Positions 24,560-32,646 of a stretch of DNA of 42,484 nt are shown piece by piece. The position numbers were made by a program, and so were the translations under genes. The notes under the pieces were generated by a model that saw only the letters and a program-made list of their open reading frames with translations, searched no databases and was not told the DNA's origin. The stretch comes from Hungatella hathewayi WAL-18680. GTDB taxonomy: Bacteria > Bacillota > Clostridia > Lachnospirales > Lachnospiraceae. The stretch covers positions 418,950 to 461,433 of the forward strand of contig NZ_JH379028.1 of the NCBI RefSeq assembly GCF_000235505.1. Direction: 5' to 3'. Position 1 is the stretch's first letter. The number at the start of each line of letters is the position of its first letter.

Positions 24560-25666
24560 ATGAGACGTATGGTATGTGCATTACTGAGCAGCATTCTGCT
24601 GTTGACGGGAACAGGGATGACCAGCTACGGGGCGGCGATAAACGGGATTTCCGCCGTGGGGCCGGGCGTGAAGGCCAGTGTGGGGGAGAATGATTTTCTG
24701 AATCTGGATGTGGTGAGTCCTATCGTAAAGCCGGTGGAGAAATACTCCTTTGAGCAGATGGAGGCGGATATCCAGGCGCTGCAGCAGACTTATGGAGATA
24801 AGATGACCGTCAATGTGATCGGGACGTCCAGGGACGGGCGGAATATCTATGACATTATCCTGGGAAATCCCCAGGCGGAGAAACAGATTCTGATGCAGGG
24901 GGCCATCCATGCCAGGGAGTATATGACGCCTCTGCTGATGATGAGCCAGTTGGAGTACGCGCTGGCCAACTATGATACCGGGCATTACAATGCCAGGAAA
25001 ATTGGGGATATGCTTAAGAAAGTGGCCATCCACTTTGTGCCCATGACCAACCCGGACGGTGTGACCTTAAGCCAGTTTGGCGTGGACGCCATCCGCTCGG
25101 AGGAGCTGAAACAGACCATCCGGGAGTGCTATGACAGAGACACCCAGATGAACAGGACCACGGACACCTTCGAGGTGTATCTGACGAAATGGAAGGCCAA
25201 CGCGGCTGGGGTGGATTTAAACTACAATTTCCCAGCGGGCTGGAATGAGTTGTCCACGAAACTGACGGCGCCCTCCTTCACCTCCTACAAGGGACCGAGC
25301 CCCTTCTCGGAGCCGGAGACCCAGGCCCTTGAAAAGCTGGCGGGGCAGTACCCGTGGGCGATTACCATCAGCTACCACTCCCAGGGGGAAGTGATTTACT
25401 GGACCACCAGCGAGAACGGAGCCAAGATGGCCTCCAACACCCTGGCGGATTCCATCTCCGTGATGACCGGCTACCGGATGGACAACAGCGACGGCAAGGG
25501 CGGCTTTAAGGACTGGATGCAGTCCCGGAGCGAGGCGGTGCCGGGAGTGACCATCGAGGTGGGCAAAACCCCGTGTCCGGTGCCCTTTGAGGAGTTCGCG
25601 GCGGTGTGGAAACAGAACAAGGGCGTGTGGGTTCAGGCGCTTGATTATGTGATTCGCAGGATGTAG
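24560..25666 (+). CDS. Secreted M14-family zinc carboxypeptidase
   Basis: Exported metallopeptidase of 368 residues; likely trims peptides or cell-wall stem peptides outside the cell. A signal peptide covers about residues 1-25 (cleavage near SYGA). The M14 zinc site is complete: His117 and Glu120 in HAREY and His273 in SYHSQG. Other features are NPDG, the substrate-binding VDLNYNFPAGW segment, and catalytic Glu333 in VTIEVGK. A propeptide-like stretch (about 26-58) precedes the catalytic domain. It stands alone between pnp and mgtE. Family members include gamma-D-glutamyl-diamino acid peptidases, so a peptidoglycan role is plausible, but no cell-wall-binding domain is seen. Confidence 0.88.
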   Translation: MRRMVCALLSSILLLTGTGMTSYGAAINGISAVGPGVKASVGENDFLNLDVVSPIVKPVEKYSFEQMEADIQALQQTYGDKMTVNVIGTSRDGRNIYDIILGNPQAEKQILMQGAIHAREYMTPLLMMSQLEYALANYDTGHYNARKIGDMLKKVAIHFVPMTNPDGVTLSQFGVDAIRSEELKQTIRECYDRDTQMNRTTDTFEVYLTKWKANAAGVDLNYNFPAGWNELSTKLTAPSFTSYKGPSPFSEPETQALEKLAGQYPWAITISYHSQGEVIYWTTSENGAKMASNTLADSISVMTGYRMDNSDGKGGFKDWMQSRSEAVPGVTIEVGKTPCPVPFEEFAAVWKQNKGVWVQALDYVIRRM

Positions 25667-25750
25667 CCGGTGCTGAAATAATTGGTGTCTGATTGCAGTC
25701 CCGCTTGCAGGCACTGACAAAAATTTACTCAGTTTTAACGGATATCGGGG

Positions 25751-25778
25751 TTGTATTCCCCGGAAAATATGGTATGAT
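25751..25778 (+). promoter_or_regulatory. Probable promoter of the mgtE leader
   Basis: TTGTAT (25751-25756), 16-bp spacer and TATGAT (25773-25778). Transcription from here would give a leader of about 370 nt before mgtE. Confidence 0.6.
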
Positions 25779-25784
25779 AGTAGA

Positions 25785-26160
25785 GGCTCATGAGAATGGG
25801 CCTCCAACTTTTGGAAAGAATAAGAAGGGAGTGAACGAAGTGGAAGGTCGAAGTCAGAAGATGAAAGCGGACAACAATTATCATAGGCGCATGGTAGTGT
25901 GGGCAAAGCCGCGGCCAGCTTTGACGGGCTTACGCTTGGTTTACACTGCCGTTAAATGATACCAGAATAGAGAGTGTCGTTGCGTTTATGATAGCCACGG
26001 TGCAGGAGAGGATTGCCAAAGCCAGGTGTTTTTGGAAGTCTTTTGCTGTATGTGGCTGTTTTTTGTGTGGCAGTTGAGGCGGTTTTTTGTCACATGAAGG
26101 GTTCCGTTTTCATAGACCGGTATGTATCACAGACTACGTTTTATGAAAGGGGAAGAGACG
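25785..26160 (+). ncRNA. Long structured leader upstream of mgtE, class not recognised
   Basis: This stretch of about 375 nt has no convincing gene. It can form GAGGC/GCCTC near 25783-25804; a long, wobble-rich hairpin (25893-25909 with 25934-25950, 17 positions with one mismatch); and a possible terminator in which AGCCAC (25993-25998) pairs with GTGGCT (26052-26057) before six Ts. It does not carry the conserved M-box (ykoK) core that usually precedes mgtE. It may be a divergent or different ion-sensing leader. The alternatives are a small RNA or untranslated spacer. Helices were found by eye. Confidence 0.45.
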
Positions 26161-27513
26161 ATGAAAGACAATTTTGATATGGAATATCTGCTGGAGCTGG
26201 TGGAGACACGTCAGTTTCGCAGACTGAAAGAGTTACTGATTGAGATGAACGAGGTGGATGTGGCTTCCTTTATGGAGGAGCTGGATTCGGAGAAGACGGT
26301 GGTGGTGTTCCGCATGCTGCCGAAGGAGCTGGCGACGGATGTATTTGCCTGCCTCTCCCTGGAGAACCAGCAGCACATCATCAACAGTATCACGGATGTG
26401 GAGCTGCGTGGCATCATCGAGGACTTGTTTGTGGATGACGCGGTGGATATGCTGGAGGAGCTGCCGGCCAGCGTGGTGAAGCGTGTGCTTCAGAATGCGT
26501 CACCGGACACCAGGAAGCTGATCAACCAGTTTTTGCAGTACCCGGAGAACAGCGCCGGAAGCATTATGACGGCGGAGTATGTGGGGCTCAAGAAGACCAT
26601 GACCGTGGAGGAGGCATTTGCCTATATCCGGAAACACGGGGTGGACAAGGAGACGATTTACACCTGTTACGTGATGGACGGCGTCAGAAGGCTGGAGGGC
26701 GTTGTGACGGTGAAGGATTTGCTGATGAACCCTTACGACACGCGGATTGAGGACATCATGGACACCCATGTGATCAAGGCGGTCACCACCGAGGACCAGG
26801 AGGACGTGGTGGAGAGCTTCCACAAGTACGATCTGCTCAGCCTTCCTGTGGTGGACCACGAGGAGCGGCTGGTGGGTATCGTCACCGTCGATGATATCGT
26901 GGATGTCATGGAGCAGGAGGCCACCGAGGACTTTGAGAAGATGGCGGCTATGGTTCCCAGTGAGAAGCCTTACCTGAAGACCGGCGTGTTTCAGCTGGCG
27001 AAGAACCGGATTGTGTGGCTGCTGGTGCTGATGATCAGCAGTATGATTACCGGAGGAATCCTTGGAAAGTATGAAAATGCATTTGCCATTATTCCGCTGC
27101 TTGTCACCTTCATCCCCATGCTGACGGATACGGGCGGCAATGCGGGCAGCCAGAGCAGCACCCTGATTATCCGTGGTATGGCTGTCGGCGAGATTGAGCC
27201 GCGGGATGTCTTCCGGGTGGTCTGGAAGGAACTGCGGGTGGGCGCCATGGTAGGCGTGGTGCTGGGCGCGGTAAACTACATCCGCCTGGTGATTATGTAC
27301 CCGGGCAATGAGATGATTTGCCTGACGGTGGTGCTGAGCCTGTTCGTGACCGTGGTGCTGGCCAAGACCATCGGCTGCGTGCTGCCAATCGCGGCCAAAG
27401 TATGCCGCATGGACCCGGCGATTATGGCGGCGCCGCTGATTACGACCATTGTGGATGCCTTTAGTCTGGTGATTTACTTCCAGCTGGCCTGCAGGCTGTT
27501 GAATTTGGCGTAG
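26161..27513 (+). CDS. mgtE: Magnesium transporter MgtE
   Basis: Inner-membrane Mg2+ channel/transporter, 450 residues. It has the family order: a cytosolic N domain of helical repeats (about 1-125), two CBS domains (about 130-250, ending VTVDDIVDVMEQEATED) and a C-terminal membrane domain of five helices. The pore signature DTGGNAGSQSS is present. ATG 26161 is chosen because AAGGGGA lies 8 bp upstream; in-frame ATGs at 26122 and 26143 lack such a site. In the known family, Mg2+ binding to the N and CBS domains closes the pore, so regulation is at protein level as well as, possibly, through the leader. A strong terminator follows. Confidence 0.94.
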   Translation: MKDNFDMEYLLELVETRQFRRLKELLIEMNEVDVASFMEELDSEKTVVVFRMLPKELATDVFACLSLENQQHIINSITDVELRGIIEDLFVDDAVDMLEELPASVVKRVLQNASPDTRKLINQFLQYPENSAGSIMTAEYVGLKKTMTVEEAFAYIRKHGVDKETIYTCYVMDGVRRLEGVVTVKDLLMNPYDTRIEDIMDTHVIKAVTTEDQEDVVESFHKYDLLSLPVVDHEERLVGIVTVDDIVDVMEQEATEDFEKMAAMVPSEKPYLKTGVFQLAKNRIVWLLVLMISSMITGGILGKYENAFAIIPLLVTFIPMLTDTGGNAGSQSSTLIIRGMAVGEIEPRDVFRVVWKELRVGAMVGVVLGAVNYIRLVIMYPGNEMICLTVVLSLFVTVVLAKTIGCVLPIAAKVCRMDPAIMAAPLITTIVDAFSLVIYFQLACRLLNLA

Positions 27514-27554
27514 GCGGGAAATGAAATAGAGAAGTAAAAAGTGTAATTAATAAA

Positions 27555-27587
27555 GAAACCGGTTTGGAAATGCCGGTTTCTTTTTTT
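27555..27587 (+). terminator. Intrinsic terminator after mgtE
   Basis: A perfect 8-bp stem GAAACCGG/CCGGTTTC (27555-27562 with 27573-27580) is followed by seven Ts. Confidence 0.9.
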
Positions 27588-27634
27588 GACTGATTTTCCG
27601 CAGAGACCCTGGTTTTTTCGCCGCGATGCCGGAG

Positions 27635-27663
27635 TTGTATTGGCGAAGGGGGTGTGCTATACT
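27635..27663 (+). promoter_or_regulatory. Promoter of the second YesM/YesN pair
   Basis: TTGTAT (27635-27640), 17-bp spacer and TATACT (27658-27663). The open frame extending upstream to 27586 overlaps the mgtE terminator and this promoter, so that part is not coding. Confidence 0.75.
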
Positions 27664-27699
27664 TTTATCATCAAGCATGTTTCGGGGGGAATGATCATC

Positions 27700-29409
27700 A
27701 TGCACGAGGGGACGGCGGGGCGGCACAGTGCATCCATTCAAAAAAAGTTAACTCTTTCCACCTGGCTGGTGGCGATTATACCAATTATGATCATATTCGC
27801 CATCGTTTTTTTCGTGTTTTTAAATGTCAACGTGGACAATTTTAAGAAACAATCCCAGCTCTTGCTCGACAAGACCGTGGAGGAACTGGATTCCTATTTT
27901 AACCAGGCCGAGGAGCACATCGGCCTTCTCGTGACGGATATCAATGTGCAAAATACCATCGACACCTACATAACCGGCTCCTACAAGGAGCGGCTGGATT
28001 TGCGGGATTTTATCCGCAACCGGCTGACCAATATGTCTTCCCTGAATGAGCGGGTCGTCAACATTTCCCTGTATATCAGGGAGGCGGACAAAACCTTTGC
28101 CAATGATTTCTCGGACAGGGAGCTGTCCGCGGTTTACGGAGGCGTTCCCTGGTTTGAGGCGCTTCTGGATGGAACGAAATCCCAGGAACAGCTGGAGGGA
28201 AACTCCATCACGGACGGTCGTCCTGTCTATATTCTGGCTTCCAACATCATCAGTGTGAGGAATGGCAGGGTTCTGGGACTTGTCTATATGGAGCTGGATA
28301 AGCAGAAACTGGAGCAGCCCTTTGCAGACCTGGTCTATGACAGCGGGGATGCCATCTTCTGGGGAGACAGACAGCTGGCGGACTCCGCCTACGAGGAGAG
28401 AGGCTCCTATGTGATGGTACACTCTCCTTCCAGGGCCTTGGGGATGGATATTGAGTACCGGCTGAAGCTGAAGGAGCTGCAGAAGGGCTATGGGATAGCC
28501 CTGGGGTATTTTCTGGCCGGCATGGTGGTGCTGATTGTGTTGATTTATCTGATTGATAAGCTGCTGGCAGACTGGTTTTCCAAAAGAATCATCACCCTTC
28601 GCGACGCGACCAGAGAGATAGCAACGGGAAATCTGGATGTGTCTGTCACGGACAGCCACCACGATGAGATAACGGAGCTGGCGGACAGTTTTAATATCAT
28701 GGTGCGGGATATGAAACGGCTTATCGAGAGCGAATACCTGGTCAAGATCGAGAACCAGCAGGCGACCTTAAGCGCCCTGCAAAGCCAGATTAACCCTCAT
28801 TTTGTCTACAATACGCTGGAGAGCATTTCCATGCTGGCGCTGGTTCATGATCACTATGATATCGTGGACATGACACAGGCATTTTCCATGATGATGCGCT
28901 ATTCCATGCAGGAGGGAACGCTGGTCACGGTCCGGGAGGAGCTGGAAAATGTGAAGAACTATGTGACCATCCAGCAGATTCGTTTTCCCGGACGGTTTGA
29001 TGTCCGTTACGACGTGGAGATGGACTGCTTTGACTATCTGGTGCCCAGGCTGACCATGCAGCCGCTGGTGGAAAATGCGTTCAAGCACGGGTTTGAAGAT
29101 TTGCCGAAAGAAAGAAGACTGAAGGTCTCGGTCAGAAAGCGGAAGGAATGGCTGTCCATCCGCATTTTCAATGATGGGACGGCAATCACGAAAGAGCGAC
29201 TCTGGCGTATCCGGGAGCTGATTGGCGACGGCTGCCAGGAGAAGACCATGGACTGCTTTGCCCTGCGCAATCTAAGCAGGCGGCTGAAACTGATATTTGG
29301 AGGGGAAAGCCGGATGGTGATTCAGTCGAAGGCGGGCGTGGGGACGATTGTGTCTCTGATGATACCGCCGGGAAAAGGAGAGATTCGTGAGGGGGAGAAG
29401 GAGCAGTGA
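27700..29409 (+). CDS. Sensor histidine kinase, YesM-like (second pair)
   Basis: Membrane sensor kinase of 569 residues. A transmembrane helix lies near residues 20-42 (LSTWLVAIIPIMIIFAIVFF) and another near 265-287; between them is an extracellular sensory domain of about 220 residues. A HAMP domain follows, then His367 in INPHF and the ATPase domain with ENAFKHG. ATG 27700 is taken because a GGGGGGA site is 9 bp upstream; ATG 27691 abuts that site. Its stop overlaps the GTG of the regulator. Neighbouring genes (sugar importer, sulfatase) suggest that it senses a sulfated sugar or a loaded binding protein. It is not a close copy of the 9403 kinase. Confidence 0.9.
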   Translation: MHEGTAGRHSASIQKKLTLSTWLVAIIPIMIIFAIVFFVFLNVNVDNFKKQSQLLLDKTVEELDSYFNQAEEHIGLLVTDINVQNTIDTYITGSYKERLDLRDFIRNRLTNMSSLNERVVNISLYIREADKTFANDFSDRELSAVYGGVPWFEALLDGTKSQEQLEGNSITDGRPVYILASNIISVRNGRVLGLVYMELDKQKLEQPFADLVYDSGDAIFWGDRQLADSAYEERGSYVMVHSPSRALGMDIEYRLKLKELQKGYGIALGYFLAGMVVLIVLIYLIDKLLADWFSKRIITLRDATREIATGNLDVSVTDSHHDEITELADSFNIMVRDMKRLIESEYLVKIENQQATLSALQSQINPHFVYNTLESISMLALVHDHYDIVDMTQAFSMMMRYSMQEGTLVTVREELENVKNYVTIQQIRFPGRFDVRYDVEMDCFDYLVPRLTMQPLVENAFKHGFEDLPKERRLKVSVRKRKEWLSIRIFNDGTAITKERLWRIRELIGDGCQEKTMDCFALRNLSRRLKLIFGGESRMVIQSKAGVGTIVSLMIPPGKGEIREGEKEQ

Positions 29410-30122
29410 AGAAGATTTTAATCTGTGAGGATGAGGTAATCATACGGCAGGGAATCGGCCGGATTCTGGAGGGATCTATGGCAGCCTGGAACTGCGGGAG
29501 GCCGGCAAGTGGGGAGGAAGGCTACCGCCTGATGGCGGTGTGGAACCCGGACCTGGTGATTACGGATATCCGGATGCCGGTGATGGACGGTCTGGCAATG
29601 ATGGAGAAAGCCATTGCCACCGGTATCACCACCCGTTTTATCGTTATCAGCGCCTACCGGGATTTTGAGTATGCCAGGACGGCCATCCGGTGCGGGGTAA
29701 AGGATTATATTGTGAAGCCGATCAACCGGTTTGAACTGGCGGACTGCGTCAAACGGCTGCTGGGAAGTGAGGAAGCGGAAGCGGGTGTGGAGGAAAAGCA
29801 GGAGCCTGCGGAGGATGGCGGAAGCATTGGCCGGGCCATTCAATACATTGAGAATAATTTTTACCGGAATATCAGTCTGGAGGAGGTCAGCCAGTCTGTC
29901 CATATGAATACCGCTTACTTTTCCACCATGTTTAAAAAACAGACCGGCAGGAAATATATCGACTATCTGACGGATCTGCGGATGGAAAAAGCCAGAAATC
30001 TGCTGGAGAACACGGACTTGAAGATTGGGAACATCGCCATGATGGTGGGATACAGCAGCACCAAGCATTTTACCAGGGTTTACAAGGAGAAGTACGGTGT
30101 CACACCGGGCAGTTCCCGTTGA
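29406..30122 (+). CDS. Short response regulator with AraC-type DNA-binding domain
   Basis: DNA-binding partner of the kinase, 238 residues. The receiver (about 1-118) has Glu8/Asp9, phospho-acceptor Asp54 in ITDIRMP and Lys in DYIVKPI. A linker of only about 25 residues leads to an AraC-type domain (about 142-238) with VSQSVHMNTAYFSTMFKK and IAMMVGYSSTKHFTRVYKEK. It is half the size of the other regulator (11197) because the large middle region is missing; both layouts are known. GTG start, preceded by GAGAAGGAG, overlapping the kinase stop by four bases. It likely activates the importer/sulfatase operon that begins 146 bp downstream. Confidence 0.9.
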   Translation: MKKILICEDEVIIRQGIGRILEGSMAAWNCGRPASGEEGYRLMAVWNPDLVITDIRMPVMDGLAMMEKAIATGITTRFIVISAYRDFEYARTAIRCGVKDYIVKPINRFELADCVKRLLGSEEAEAGVEEKQEPAEDGGSIGRAIQYIENNFYRNISLEEVSQSVHMNTAYFSTMFKKQTGRKYIDYLTDLRMEKARNLLENTDLKIGNIAMMVGYSSTKHFTRVYKEKYGVTPGSSR

Positions 30123-30187
30123 TATGCACAATGAATGAATAAAAAAGGTACATAAACTATAAAAATAGCACTAAAACAAAAATTTGG

Positions 30188-30221
30188 GTCCCTTCAATCT
30201 GGAAGGGACTCTTGTTATAAT
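30188..30221 (+). promoter_or_regulatory. Inverted repeat overlapping the sugar-importer promoter
   Basis: A perfect 8-bp inverted repeat GTCCCTTC/GAAGGGAC (30188-30195 with 30202-30209) lies across the -35 region. A consensus -10 TATAAT follows at 30216-30221; a weak -35 TTCAAT sits at 30193 with a 17-bp spacer. The repeat could be an operator or the terminator of the upstream regulator gene. Confidence 0.55.
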
Positions 30222-30268
30222 AAATACAGAAACAGAGAGTGAAACAGGACTAATAAAGGAGGATTTGT

Positions 30269-31633
30269 ATGAAAAAGACACTTGCAGCAGCATTGTCAGC
30301 AGTGATGGTGGGAAGCCTGGCGTTGACAGGATGCCAGAGCAATACGAAACCGGCTTCCACGGAGGCCCCCAAGGAGACGGCCGCCAAGACAGAGGAGAAC
30401 AAGACGGAAGATACAACCGCCGCTGCCGGCCAGCAGGTAACAATCACAATCAGCAACTGGCTGGAGGCGGAGGATGCCACATCCGCTATTTTCAAGGAGC
30501 TGTTAGATGATTTCATGGCCGCCAACCCCGACATCAAGGTGGAATCCCAGGCCATTCCATTTAACCAGTATAAGGACCAGGTATTGATTGCAGGTACCTC
30601 CGGCAATGCCGCCGATGTCATTATGGGCAACTCCCAGATGATGAGCGCATTTAACGGAGCAGGGATTCTGGCAGAACTGGATACCCTGGCATCCAAAGAG
30701 GTGTTAGACGACATTTATCCCGGTTATCTGTCCGGCACGACTTATGACGGCAAGGTAAAGGCGCTGTCATGGGCGCCCCATCCCATTGCCATGTATTATA
30801 ACAAGGAACTGTTCACCAAGGCAGGACTTGACCCCGAGAAGGCGCCTGCAACCTGGGATGAGATGACCGAAGCGGCGAAGGCTATAGCGGCTCTTGGCAA
30901 GGATGATGCGGGCAACACTCTGTACGGATTGGGAATTCCGACCGGCAAGGTGGCTCACACCGGAACCGTGTTTAACGGTATCTTTTACACCTACGGCGGA
31001 CATTTTGTGGATGACGCCGGCACTGTGGATTTAAACAATGCGGGAAATGTGGAAGCGCTCACCTGGACGAAACAGCTGGTGGATGAAAAAGTGATTCCAG
31101 GCGGTCTGGAGATTAAAGACTTGAGAGGTCTGTTTGCCTCCGGCCAGATTGGCATCATCTTTGACGGCGACATGGGACGCGGCGCGTTCCGAAGCAGCAG
31201 CGGTTTGAATGAGGAATTTGACAAGAAGATGGGCGTAGCCATCATTCCTGCCGGCAAGACAGGGCGCAGCGAGACAGTTTACACGGAGCATCAGCTGGGC
31301 GTGTTTGCAAAATCGAAGAACCAGGAAGCGGCCATCCGGCTGATTGAGTACTTGATCGGCAAGGATGCCATGGTGAAATATCACAAGTCAAACGCGGTTC
31401 TCTCCGCCAGGAAGTCCATTGCCACGCTGCCGGAGATGAACGAAGATGAATTTATGGAAGTATTTAACAAACAGTCCGAGACAGCCAGCCCGCTGCCGGC
31501 CACAAACGCCATGTTTGACAATGCCATGAACGAAGTGACCAAGGGCATTGAGAGGATTGTGGTCAACAACGAGGATATCGCTGTGGTACTGGAGGAGACC
31601 AACAAGACAATCAGGGAAATGTATGGTCAGTAA
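30269..31633 (+). CDS. Sugar ABC importer substrate-binding lipoprotein (CUT1 family)
   Basis: Extracytoplasmic carbohydrate-binding protein, 454 residues. The signal ends in lipobox LTGC with the lipidated Cys22, followed by a Thr/Lys/Glu-rich tether. The mature domain begins VTITISNWLE and has the extracellular solute-binding family 1 pattern (IPFNQYKDQVLIAGTSG; PHPIAMYYNKELF). It is followed by two permeases of the same family and a sulfatase, so the ligand may be a sulfated mono- or oligosaccharide such as a mucin or glycosaminoglycan fragment. This is context inference only. A strong AAAGGAGG site and a hairpin terminator just downstream suggest higher expression than the permeases. Confidence 0.9.
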   Translation: MKKTLAAALSAVMVGSLALTGCQSNTKPASTEAPKETAAKTEENKTEDTTAAAGQQVTITISNWLEAEDATSAIFKELLDDFMAANPDIKVESQAIPFNQYKDQVLIAGTSGNAADVIMGNSQMMSAFNGAGILAELDTLASKEVLDDIYPGYLSGTTYDGKVKALSWAPHPIAMYYNKELFTKAGLDPEKAPATWDEMTEAAKAIAALGKDDAGNTLYGLGIPTGKVAHTGTVFNGIFYTYGGHFVDDAGTVDLNNAGNVEALTWTKQLVDEKVIPGGLEIKDLRGLFASGQIGIIFDGDMGRGAFRSSSGLNEEFDKKMGVAIIPAGKTGRSETVYTEHQLGVFAKSKNQEAAIRLIEYLIGKDAMVKYHKSNAVLSARKSIATLPEMNEDEFMEVFNKQSETASPLPATNAMFDNAMNEVTKGIERIVVNNEDIAVVLEETNKTIREMYGQ

Positions 31634-31660
31634 TACGGACTAAGAACCATCAGGCCGATA

Positions 31661-31698
31661 CGGGGCTGTTGCAGCTTATCCTGCGGCAGCCCCCTTTT
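31661..31698 (+). terminator. Attenuator between sugar-binding protein and permease genes
   Basis: GGGGCTG/CAGCCCC (31662-31668 with 31687-31693) plus an inner GCAG/CTGC stem is followed by TTTT. It mirrors the attenuator at 4636 in the other importer operon. Confidence 0.8.
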
Positions 31699-31735
31699 CA
31701 TGACAATAGAAAGTCCGCGAATGGAGGGATTTTTA

Positions 31736-31792
31736 ATGAATTCTGATACTTCTGCTAAGTTTCATAAAAGAAAAAGAGAAACTGGTTTATGA
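31736..31792 (+). pseudogene. 18-codon ORF, probable displaced N-terminus of the permease
   Basis: ATG 31736 has the best ribosome binding site here (GGAGGG, about 7 bp upstream). It codes 18 residues, including a basic KFHKRKRETG stretch, then stops with a TGA that overlaps the permease ATG at 31789. Basic residues like these normally precede helix 1 of CUT1 permeases. One extra T in the TTT run at 31786-31788 would join the two frames into one protein of about 299 residues. Either a real one-base deletion, a sequence error, or a translationally coupled leader peptide explains this. Confidence 0.6.
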
Positions 31793-32634
31793 TTCTGCTG
31801 CTGGTTCCGGCGGTAGCCATGCTGACCGTGACCATCATCATTCCGGTCTTTGTAGTCATCGGTATGAGTTTCTTCCACTACAATCTGCTGGATATGAATC
31901 ATGTGAAATGGAACAATTTTGCCAACTATCGGGCGGTGTTTACCGATATGGAGTTCATCCGGACCTTTGGCCGCACGCTGGTGTATGTGTGCGGGACCGT
32001 ATTCTTTCAGTTCTTCATTGGTCTCGGGGTGGCGCTGCTGCTCAATTCCGGCAGTCTGAGGGGGAGAAAGCTGTTTCGCAGTCTGCTGTTTCTGCCATGG
32101 ACTATACCGTCGCTGGTGGTGGCGGTGACCTGGATGTTCATTTTCCAGCCCCAGTACGGTATTTTCAATTACCTGTTTCAACTGGGAGATTACAGCGTGC
32201 TGGGGAGTCCGAAGACGGCGATGATGGGGGTCATTATATCGGCCGTGTGGAAGCAGATGCCGTTGATGATGATCATGCTGCTGTCCGGTCTCCAGACGGT
32301 GCCGGAGGACTTGAAGGAGGCGGCGGAGATTGACGGGGCCACGGGAATTCAGAAGTTCTGGTGTATTGTGGTGCCCTGCATCATGCCGGTGGTGAAGACG
32401 GTCACACTGACCTCCATCGTATCCAATTTCCAGATGTTTGTCCTGTTCTTCACCATGACAGGAGGCGGTCCCGTGCGGGCCACCACGACTCTGCCGCTGT
32501 ACACCTATGAGACCGCATTTTCCGGCTTTAATTTGGGAAAAGGCGCCGCTATCGGTGTCTGCTGGCTGGTATTTCTGGTTATTTTCTCAACCGTTTACAA
32601 CAAAGTTCTGTCCACAAAAGAAGTGGAATATTAG
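31789..32634 (+). CDS. Sugar ABC importer permease, MalF/UgpA-like (N-terminus displaced)
   Basis: Inner-membrane permease of the CUT1 importer, 281 residues from ATG 31789. It begins abruptly with helix 1 (ILLLVPAVAMLTVTIIIPVF), without the short basic cytosolic segment usual for the family; that segment is coded just upstream in another frame. Six helices are expected. The EAA-type coupling loop is seen at EDLKEAAEIDGATGIQKFWCIVVP. No ribosome binding site of note precedes this ATG, so translation probably depends on the upstream 18-codon ORF or on frameshifting. It pairs with the next permease; no ATPase gene is nearby, so a shared MsmX-type ATPase elsewhere is likely. Confidence 0.85.
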   Translation: MILLLVPAVAMLTVTIIIPVFVVIGMSFFHYNLLDMNHVKWNNFANYRAVFTDMEFIRTFGRTLVYVCGTVFFQFFIGLGVALLLNSGSLRGRKLFRSLLFLPWTIPSLVVAVTWMFIFQPQYGIFNYLFQLGDYSVLGSPKTAMMGVIISAVWKQMPLMMIMLLSGLQTVPEDLKEAAEIDGATGIQKFWCIVVPCIMPVVKTVTLTSIVSNFQMFVLFFTMTGGGPVRATTTLPLYTYETAFSGFNLGKGAAIGVCWLVFLVIFSTVYNKVLSTKEVEY

Positions 32635-32646
32635 GGAGGTGGGAGC

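Noticed and set aside
25693-25959. 88-residue ORF between the carboxypeptidase and mgtE
   Set aside because: It runs through the promoter and hairpin region, has no good ribosome binding site and no recognisable protein pattern.
25893-26010. Cyclic-di-GMP-I (GEMM) riboswitch
   Set aside because: GCAAAGCC and ATAGCC words resemble GEMM pieces, but the first stem, the tetraloop/receptor arrangement and spacing are wrong.
25785-26160. M-box (ykoK) magnesium riboswitch before mgtE
   Set aside because: The highly conserved M-box core segments are not found by eye; reported instead as an unclassified leader.
27586-27699. N-terminal extension of the second YesM kinase
   Set aside because: It overlaps the mgtE terminator and a near-consensus promoter, and the good ribosome binding site favours ATG 27700.
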